In this document: positions 1-5,687 of the stretch, piece after piece
Position numbering within the stretch: position 1 is the first letter of the stretch
Layout of the letters: every line of letters begins with the position of its first letter
NCBI GenBank assembly: GCA_030620655.1
Contig: JAUXEH010000208.1
Location: forward strand, 1-5,687
Source of the DNA: Candidatus Aminicenantota bacterium
Lineage (GTDB): Bacteria; Acidobacteriota; Aminicenantia; Aminicenantales; Aminicenantaceae
DNA length: 5,687 bases
Reading direction: 5' to 3'
The notes under the pieces: generated by a model
Database searches by the model: none
What the model saw: only the letters and a program-made list of their open reading frames with translations
What the model was told of the DNA's origin: nothing
Program-made: the position numbers and the translations under genes

Positions 1-1
1 C

Positions 2-1105
2 GACGAGGACCCCAAATACCTCAACTCCCCCGACACACCGATCTATTCCAAGGGCAACCTGCTCTACGGGCTGAACTTCTCACGGGATTCGATCCGCGAG
101 AAAGACGCCCTGATCCTAGTCGAAGGATACACCGATTTCCTAGCTCTTTTCCAGAACGGTGTCACCAATGTGGCCGCGTCGCTCGGCACGAGCCTGACCC
201 CTCGTCAGATCGACCTGATCCGCCGGCGGTACACGACCCGCATCTATGCCTGCTTCGATGCAGACCTGGCGGGCCGGAAGGCGTCGTTCCGAGCGGTCTC
301 CCTGTGTTTCGAACAGGGTGCCGAGATCGCCGTAACCCTGCTTCCCAAAGGCACCGATCCCGACAGCTACATGACCGAGAAAGGGCGGGACGCCTTCCTG
401 AAACGGGTCGCGGACAGCGCCACCGGCCTTAAGTACATGGTCGACTATCTGACTTCCGGACGCCGGCCGTCGACCCCGGAGGCCAAGGCCAAGGTCGCCC
501 GGGAGGTCCTGCGGGAGATCAACAAGATCCCGGACGCGATCATCCGCAGCGAATACATTAAAGGCATCAGCGAATACCTCGACATCAATGAACATGAATT
601 CCGCCAAGCCGTGACCGAGAAAAGAAGCGGGACTCCCCAGGCTGCCGCAGCCACATTGGGCTTCCTGCCGGCGGAAAAGAGACTGCTCCAGGTCATTTTT
701 GAGGATAGTGAAGTGGCAGCATATGTGTTTGAGGAGCTGAGGGAAGGTGACTACAGGGAGCTAAGGAGCGAGCCCATACTCAAGCTTATCAAGGAGTCTC
801 TCAAAAAGAAAAAGATTCCAAACCTTTATGAGTTTAAGAGCGGGATCGATGAGACTTTGTTTAAGGCTTTCACTGAGATTCTACAAGAAAACAACGAACA
901 GAAACCTACGTTGGCAGAGGCCGGTGACCTGATCGACACGCTCAGAAAGAAGTATTGGCAAGACCAGAGAACGCAAATTCAAAAACAGATATCCCTACAA
1001 GAAAAATCTGGAGCGACGGACAAGATATCCCAGCTTCAAAAGGAATATATGGATCTCACACACAAACTAGTCCAATTATCGCAAAAAATCTTTATAGACA
1101 TATAA
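2..1105 (+). CDS. dnaG: DNA primase DnaG, C-terminal part (5' end cut by window)
   Basis: Primase makes the short RNA primers for DNA replication and is recruited to the fork by the DnaB helicase. The frame is open from the window edge, so 367 residues are visible. Judged against the roughly 580-residue E. coli protein, about 220 are missing, including the N-terminal zinc-binding domain. Fragment residues 5-24 carry the conserved KYLNSPxT...KGxLLYGL segment. The TOPRIM fold follows, with LVEGYTD (catalytic Glu at 41), ASLGTSLT (59-66), FDADLAGRKA (metal-binding Asp 86 and 88) and LPKGTDPDSY (114-123). Most relatives have FDGD, so Ala87 is a mild variation. From about residue 221 a helical, charged region (starting LPAEKRLLQ) matches the C-terminal helicase-interaction domain and runs to the stop. 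A GTG at 170 is codon 57 inside the TOPRIM domain and is not the start. Base composition falls sharply across the C-terminal domain. rpoD follows after 14 bases, so the two are probably co-transcribed. Confidence 0.97.
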   Translation, partial: DEDPKYLNSPDTPIYSKGNLLYGLNFSRDSIREKDALILVEGYTDFLALFQNGVTNVAASLGTSLTPRQIDLIRRRYTTRIYACFDADLAGRKASFRAVSLCFEQGAEIAVTLLPKGTDPDSYMTEKGRDAFLKRVADSATGLKYMVDYLTSGRRPSTPEAKAKVAREVLREINKIPDAIIRSEYIKGISEYLDINEHEFRQAVTEKRSGTPQAAAATLGFLPAEKRLLQVIFEDSEVAAYVFEELREGDYRELRSEPILKLIKESLKKKKIPNLYEFKSGIDETLFKAFTEILQENNEQKPTLAEAGDLIDTLRKKYWQDQRTQIQKQISLQEKSGATDKISQLQKEYMDLTHKLVQLSQKIFIDI

Positions 1106-1107
1106 AT

Positions 1108-1113
1108 GAGGAG
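1108..1113 (+). promoter_or_regulatory. Shine-Dalgarno of rpoD, fixing a TTG start
   Basis: GAGGAG lies six bases before the TTG at 1120. An in-frame TAA at 1114-1116 rules out any start further upstream. The first in-frame ATG is some 37 codons later and would remove most of sigma region 1.1. The TTG is therefore the best-supported start. Confidence 0.85.
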
Positions 1114-1119
1114 TAAGCA

Positions 1120-2742
<1,623 letters not shown>

Positions 2743-2768
2743 TCCGCAGGGACTTTCGGCCCCTTTCG

Positions 2769-2797
2769 TTGACTCTAATTCCAAGATTTGCTATAAG
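2769..2797 (+). promoter_or_regulatory. Sigma-70 promoter for the tRNA and probably the zinc-ribbon gene
   Basis: The -35 box TTGACT (2769-2774) and -10 box TATAAG (2792-2797) are separated by exactly 17 bases. The sequence TGC directly before the -10 box gives an extended -10. Initiation is predicted near 2803-2805, only a few bases before the tRNA, which is typical of tRNA promoters. It lies in the 64-base gap after the rpoD stop, where I see no terminator hairpin. The tRNA could also be reached by read-through from dnaG-rpoD. Confidence 0.8.
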
Positions 2798-2806
2798 ATT
2801 GAGCAG

Positions 2807-2878
2807 GGGCCTATAGCTCAGCGGTAGAGCCACCGGCTCATAACCGGTTGGTCCCAGGTTCGAATCCTGGTAGGCCCA
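2807..2878 (+). tRNA. tRNA with CAT anticodon, probably tRNA-Ile2 (lysidine type)
   Basis: A complete 72-base cloverleaf can be drawn. The acceptor stem GGGCCTA (2807-2813) pairs with TAGGCCC (2871-2877), and the D stem is GCTC/GAGC (2816-2819/2827-2830) with a short seven-base loop. The anticodon stem ACCGG/CCGGT encloses loop CTCATAA (2837-2843). The five-base variable loop is followed by T stem CCAGG/CCTGG with loop TTCGAAT. The discriminator is A2878. The anticodon CAT (2839-2841) fits elongator Met, initiator Met or Ile2. An initiator is unlikely because positions 1-72 form a G-C pair. The C4-G69 and C5-G68 pairs match features known to be used by TilS, which converts C34 to lysidine, so Ile2 is favoured; elongator Met remains possible. 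CCA is not encoded (ACT follows the stem), so a CCA-adding enzyme must finish the tRNA. Confidence 0.95.
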
Positions 2879-2887
2879 CTTACCTTC

Positions 2888-2893
2888 TGAGGA
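2888..2893 (+). promoter_or_regulatory. Shine-Dalgarno of the zinc-ribbon gene, fixing a GTG start
   Basis: TGAGGA is six bases before GTG at 2900. The overlapping ATG at 2898 is in another frame and reaches a stop after a few codons, so GTG is the start. The ribosome-binding site begins only ten bases after the last tRNA base. Confidence 0.8.
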
Positions 2894-2899
2894 AAAGAT

Positions 2900-3610
2900 G
2901 TGGAAATTAATTTCGAACTACTGATAAACCTGCAAGGCCTCGATGAAAAAATAGAAGACATCTCTCAATTCCTCGACAGCATCCCTTCCCAGATCCAGGC
3001 CATCGACAAGAAGATCAGCGACAGCGCCCAGATCGTAGCCGAGGCCAAAGACACGCTGACACAGAACCAGAAGAAGCGGCGGGACCTAGAGTCCGATGTG
3101 CAGGACCAAAAGATCCTGATCGCCAGATACAGGAAGCAGCTCAACGACGTCAAGACCAACAAGGGATACACCTCGCTCCTCAAAGAGATCGAAGACGTGG
3201 AAACCGAGATCGGAGCCTTGGAAGAGGAGATCATCAGCGAGATGCTTACTGCCGACGACCTCGAAGCCGAAATAAAGACCGCGGAGAAAAAGGCCGCCGA
3301 AATTCGGGACACGTTTCTCAAGGAAAAAGATCTTGTCCTGAAGAAAGAGAAGGAGCAGGGGCAGGAAAAGGAACAGCTGACTTCAGAACGGGAAAGCCTC
3401 ATCCCCGCCATCCCTTCCGATCAGATGGGGCTTTACAAAAGCATCTTCCTCCAAGCCAACGGGACGGCGCTCTCACCCGTGACAGATGATTTCTGTTTCA
3501 TGTGCCAGATCCGGATCCGGCCTCAGGTCTTGAATGAGCTGATCGCCCGGAAAGAGATCATCCTGTGTGAAAACTGCGGCCGCATCCTCTACTGGCAGCC
3601 TAAGAAATAG
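2900..3610 (+). CDS. Coiled-coil protein with C-terminal C4 zinc ribbon (CT398/HP0958-like family)
   Basis: The exact role of this family is unsettled. The best-studied relative, Helicobacter HP0958 (FlgZ), is known to bind sigma-54 and flagellin mRNA. The 236-residue product has a long, highly charged helical region (about 5-165) with heptad-like spacing, expected to form an antiparallel coiled-coil hairpin. Within it, residues 86-98 (TNKGYTSLLKEIE) match the conserved mid-helix motif of the family. The C-terminal part (about 196-236) carries Cys199-x2-Cys202 and Cys223-x2-Cys226, a four-cysteine zinc site, with the ending CENCGRILYW typical of the family. There is no signal peptide or membrane segment, so it is cytoplasmic. 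It starts 21 bases after the tRNA and very likely shares its promoter. A general RNA- or nucleic-acid-binding role fits its neighbours but is inference. Family placement is confident; function is not. Confidence 0.88.
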   Translation: MEINFELLINLQGLDEKIEDISQFLDSIPSQIQAIDKKISDSAQIVAEAKDTLTQNQKKRRDLESDVQDQKILIARYRKQLNDVKTNKGYTSLLKEIEDVETEIGALEEEIISEMLTADDLEAEIKTAEKKAAEIRDTFLKEKDLVLKKEKEQGQEKEQLTSERESLIPAIPSDQMGLYKSIFLQANGTALSPVTDDFCFMCQIRIRPQVLNELIARKEIILCENCGRILYWQPKK

Positions 3611-3623
3611 CCTGACCCCCAAC

Positions 3624-5402
3624 TTATTCTTGATAGAGGATGTCGATCTCCGCTTGGTATTTTTCCTCGACGATGTTCCGTTTGATCTTGAGTGAAGGGG
3701 TCATCTCGCCTTTTTCAATCTCAAAATCTCTGCCCATGAGGATGACTTTTTTGACCTTCTCATAGGATGCCAGATTCGGCGTGATGCGGTCGATCAGCTC
3801 CTCATAGAACCGGATGACGGGCTCCTGCTTGACCAGGTCCCCTATGCTCTCATAGGCGATGGAGTTCGATTTAGCGTGCGCCTCCAGTTTTTCGAAGTTG
3901 GGCACGATCAGGGCACAGATGAATCTTCTCCGGTCTCCCACCAGCACCGCCCCCTCTATATAGGGATCGATCTTCAGCATATTCTCGATGGGCTGGGGCG
4001 CCACGTTCTTGCCTCCGGCCGTGACGATGATGTCCTTCTTGCGGTCGGTTATCACGAGGTAACCGTCCTCATCGAGATGTCCTATGTCTCCGGTGTAGAA
4101 CCAGCCGTCCCGGATGGCTTCCCGGGTGAGGTCCTCCATCTTGTAATATCCCTTCATGACATGGGGTCCCTTGGTCAGGATCTCGCCGTCTTCGGCGATC
4201 TTGACCTCGACGCCCGGAATGGGAGGCCCCACCGCCCCGAATTTCAGGTGATCGAAGGTGTTGACCGAGATCACCGGAGAGGTCTCCGTGAGCCCATAGC
4301 CTTCCAGGATCAGGATCCCGACCGCATGGAAGAATTCCGCGATATCCTTGGACAGGGGCCCTCCGCCTGACACGAAGAAGCGGACGCGCCCCCCAGTTTT
4401 CGCGATGATCTTGGAGAAAACGAGCTTGTGGGCGATCTTGTGCTTGAACTTGAGGCCGCCGGAAAGGGGCTTGTGCTGCAGTTTGTGCCTGGAAACCTCT
4501 TTGCCGACATTGAGCGCCCAGTAAAAGATCTTGCGCTTGAGCGGGGGGCTGGCCAGCACATTATCGATGACCTTGGCATAGATCTTCTCGAGAATACGCG
4601 GGACGTTCACCATGATGGTGGGCCGGATCTCCTGCAGATTTTCGCCCAGCGTCTCCACGCTTTCTGCGTATCCGATGGTGCAGCCCTTGTAGAGATAGGT
4701 GAAACTCACCATGCGCTCCAGGACATGCGAGAGGGGAAGAAACGAGAGGGTCGTGTCTGCCGGCGAGAACTCCAGGATCTCGTCGATGGCCCGGACGTTG
4801 CTCATGAAGTTGCTGTGCATCAGCATCACACCCTTGGGGAGGCCGGTCGTACCGGAGGTGTAGATGAGGGAGGCGATATCGTCGGGCTGGACGGCCGCAG
4901 CCACCTGTTCGAAGAGCTCGGGGTTTTGCCGGCCGAGTTCCCTCCCCTTCTCCTTGATTTCCTCTAAGGTCAGCGTCCCATCGGGGGCGTCTCCACCCAG
5001 GGTGATGAAGTGCTCGACCTTGTCCAGCTGATGCCTCACAGCGGCCACCTTGGCCCACAGCTCGGATCCGGCACACACGACGATCTTGGCGTCGCTGTTG
5101 TCGATGATGTACTTGACCTGTTCAGGCATGAGTGAGGTATAGATCGGGACCGTGATCCCTCCCAGGCAGAGGTTCGCGAGGTCGGTCATTACCCAGAAGG
5201 GGCTGTTGTCGGAGAAGATGACGAGCTTGTCCCCTTTCCCGAGGCCCAGGGACTGGAGGCCCAGCGACAGCTCCTTTACCCCGGCTTCGAAATCGGAGGT
5301 GGAGACGGGCGTGTACTCCCCGTCCTTCTTGTAGAGCATTAACGCGTCTTTGGGATAGGATTTAACGGTATTCAGGAAAAGTTGACTGATGGTCTCGACC
5401 AT
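3624..5402 (-). CDS. Long-chain fatty acid-CoA ligase (AMP-forming)
   Basis: This ANL-superfamily enzyme uses ATP to convert a carboxylic acid, probably a long-chain fatty acid, to an acyl-AMP and then to acyl-CoA, feeding beta-oxidation or lipid synthesis. All core motifs are present in 592 residues. The phosphate-binding loop YTSGTTGLPKG is at 181-191 and YGLTETSP at 369-376 (Glu373 for Mg-ATP). GWFYTGD (433-439) holds the ribose-binding Asp439. The hinge follows in ITDRKKDIIVTAGGKNVAP (451-469). The C-terminal PSLKIKR (569-575) has the probable catalytic lysine at 572. The insert between the P-loop and the TET motif, with its basic stretch at about 287-335, resembles bacterial FadD15-type long-chain ligases of about 600 residues, rather than shorter acetyl- or aryl-CoA ligases. 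Chain-length preference cannot be read from sequence. There is no signal peptide; membrane association would be peripheral. The ATG is supported by a perfect Shine-Dalgarno. It is the only gene here on this strand and appears monocistronic. Confidence 0.95.
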   Translation of the reverse strand: MVETISQLFLNTVKSYPKDALMLYKKDGEYTPVSTSDFEAGVKELSLGLQSLGLGKGDKLVIFSDNSPFWVMTDLANLCLGGITVPIYTSLMPEQVKYIIDNSDAKIVVCAGSELWAKVAAVRHQLDKVEHFITLGGDAPDGTLTLEEIKEKGRELGRQNPELFEQVAAAVQPDDIASLIYTSGTTGLPKGVMLMHSNFMSNVRAIDEILEFSPADTTLSFLPLSHVLERMVSFTYLYKGCTIGYAESVETLGENLQEIRPTIMVNVPRILEKIYAKVIDNVLASPPLKRKIFYWALNVGKEVSRHKLQHKPLSGGLKFKHKIAHKLVFSKIIAKTGGRVRFFVSGGGPLSKDIAEFFHAVGILILEGYGLTETSPVISVNTFDHLKFGAVGPPIPGVEVKIAEDGEILTKGPHVMKGYYKMEDLTREAIRDGWFYTGDIGHLDEDGYLVITDRKKDIIVTAGGKNVAPQPIENMLKIDPYIEGAVLVGDRRRFICALIVPNFEKLEAHAKSNSIAYESIGDLVKQEPVIRFYEELIDRITPNLASYEKVKKVILMGRDFEIEKGEMTPSLKIKRNIVEEKYQAEIDILYQE

Positions 5403-5407
5403 GATGG

Positions 5408-5414
5408 CCTCCTT
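5408..5414 (-). promoter_or_regulatory. Shine-Dalgarno of the acyl-CoA ligase gene
   Basis: Read on the minus strand, AAGGAGG sits five bases before the ATG at 5402. It is a near-perfect anti-16S match and confirms the start. Confidence 0.88.
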
Positions 5415-5416
5415 GA

Positions 5417-5441
5417 TCCAATGTGGGTCAATTCTATTGGA
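5417..5441. promoter_or_regulatory. Operator-like inverted repeat over the ligase -10 and start site
   Basis: TCCAAT (5417-5422) and ATTGGA (5436-5441) are perfect inverted copies separated by 13 bases. Together they cover the -10 box and the predicted transcription start of the ligase promoter. A repressor bound here would block initiation, as TetR- or GntR-type regulators of fatty acid genes do. No regulator gene is in the window, and six-base arms can occur by chance. Confidence 0.3.
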
Positions 5442-5460
5442 GTCGAGCCGAGCCTGTCAA
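5431..5460 (-). promoter_or_regulatory. Sigma-70 promoter of the acyl-CoA ligase gene
   Basis: On the minus strand, a perfect -35 box TTGACA (5460-5455) is followed after 18 bases by TAGAAT (5436-5431), five of six matching the -10 consensus. Initiation near 5424 would give a leader of about 22 bases containing the Shine-Dalgarno. This fits the E. coli-like DNA-contact residues of the RpoD encoded here. Confidence 0.78.
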
Positions 5461-5492
5461 GCCCTTAGAGACTATCCGGCCGGTCACACGAT

Positions 5493-5604
5493 CTGTCATC
5501 GCGAGGAGCAGAGCGACACGGCGATCTCAAATAGACTCGTACCTCGGGTATTTCTGGGGCACCTTATGAGAGGGCCGCGCTCCCTTCGGAGCTCGCCATG
5601 ACAG
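5493..5604. repeat. Palindromic intergenic repeat element (REP/MITE-like)
   Basis: The 112-base element has outer inverted ends CTGTCATCGCGAG (5493-5505) and CTCGCCATGACAG (5592-5604), matching at 12 of 13 positions. The inner parts of the arms also match, at 10 of 13 bases ending in TCTCA (5517-5529 against 5567-5579), giving imperfect arms of about 37 bases around a 37-base centre. A small hairpin GCTCC-CTTC-GGAGC lies at 5579-5592. From memory, the ends resemble a GTCAT-GCGAG...CTCGC-ATGAC repeat scattered between genes in many bacteria. Its translation (CHREEQSDTAIS) is a familiar false protein. It encodes no transposase, so any movement would need one supplied elsewhere. Confidence 0.7.
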
Positions 5605-5687
5605 GTGTCGGCAGCTTTTATGAATAAATAAGGGTTCTGGGTTATTCACGGGACGAGATTGCGGTAGATGCAAGGCATGGAGGGCGA
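5605..5687. other. Non-coding edge with a short inverted repeat, possibly the start of another repeat
   Basis: I see no gene in these last 83 bases. TGAATAA (5621-5627) and TTATTCA (5642-5648) are perfect inverted copies around a 14-base loop. The arms are AT-rich, so a hairpin would be weak, and no T-run follows to make a terminator on the plus strand. The purine-rich stretch from about 5655 to the edge reads like the beginning of a further intergenic repeat, but it is cut by the window and cannot be judged. Confidence 0.35.

Noticed and set aside
140..696. Two minus-strand open frames opposite dnaG
   Set aside because: They overlap the conserved TOPRIM coding sequence, have no recognisable product and no supporting ribosome-binding site that I can see.
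857..1106. Possible internal promoter for rpoD inside the AT-rich end of dnaG (for example TTGTTT with TCTACA, or TATAAA at 1101)
   Set aside because: The first has a poor -10 (3 of 6). The second has no -35 box at proper spacing and would start transcription inside the rpoD ribosome-binding site.
2743..2768. Terminator after rpoD
   Set aside because: The short G- and C-rich runs do not form a stable stem followed by a T-run.
3876..4967. Plus-strand open frames of 164 and 179 codons inside the ligase gene
   Set aside because: Antisense shadows of a gene with intact catalytic motifs; the products resemble no family.
5389..5601. 70-codon plus-strand open frame at the right end
   Set aside because: Its second half is simply the translation of the palindromic repeat, a well-known source of false small proteins, and its first part overlaps the ligase start and promoter.

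Overview
This window is an ordinary bacterial chromosomal segment of information-processing genes, with a lipid-metabolism gene facing them. In order it holds the 3' part of a DnaG primase gene, a complete housekeeping sigma-70 gene (rpoD), a tRNA gene with a CAT anticodon, a coiled-coil/zinc-ribbon protein gene, and, on the opposite strand, a complete long-chain acyl-CoA ligase gene. The last 285 bases are non-coding. They carry the ligase promoter and a palindromic intergenic repeat.

The organism is a Gram-negative-type bacterium of moderately high G+C, using non-ATG starts (TTG for rpoD, GTG for the zinc-ribbon gene) and tRNA genes without an encoded CCA. The dnaG-rpoD-tRNA-zinc-ribbon order and the wording of the proteins suggest Desulfobacterota, Acidobacteriota or Aminicenantes-like lineages. 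This is recollection, not a search, and I hold it loosely. The RpoD DNA-contacting residues in regions 2.4 and 4.2 match E. coli sigma-70. Consistent with this, the two promoters I can see (before the tRNA and before the ligase) are close to TTGACA/TATAAT with 17- and 18-base spacers.

Layout: dnaG (2-1105) and rpoD (1120-2742) are 14 bases apart and form the classic macromolecular-synthesis pair. A strong extended -10 promoter at 2769-2797 lies just before the tRNA (2807-2878). The zinc-ribbon gene (2900-3610) starts 21 bases after the tRNA, so that promoter probably drives both. The ligase gene (5402-3624, minus strand) converges on the zinc-ribbon gene with only 13 bases between stop codons and no visible terminator. 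Its own promoter (5460-5431) and Shine-Dalgarno are clear, and a 112-base inverted-repeat element at 5493-5604 lies upstream.

I found no mobile-element protein, CRISPR array, defence or biosynthetic cluster, and no clearly undescribed system. The points most worth a second look are the abrupt G+C drop inside dnaG, the compact tRNA-mRNA transcription unit, the palindromic repeat, and the operator-like inverted repeat over the ligase start site.
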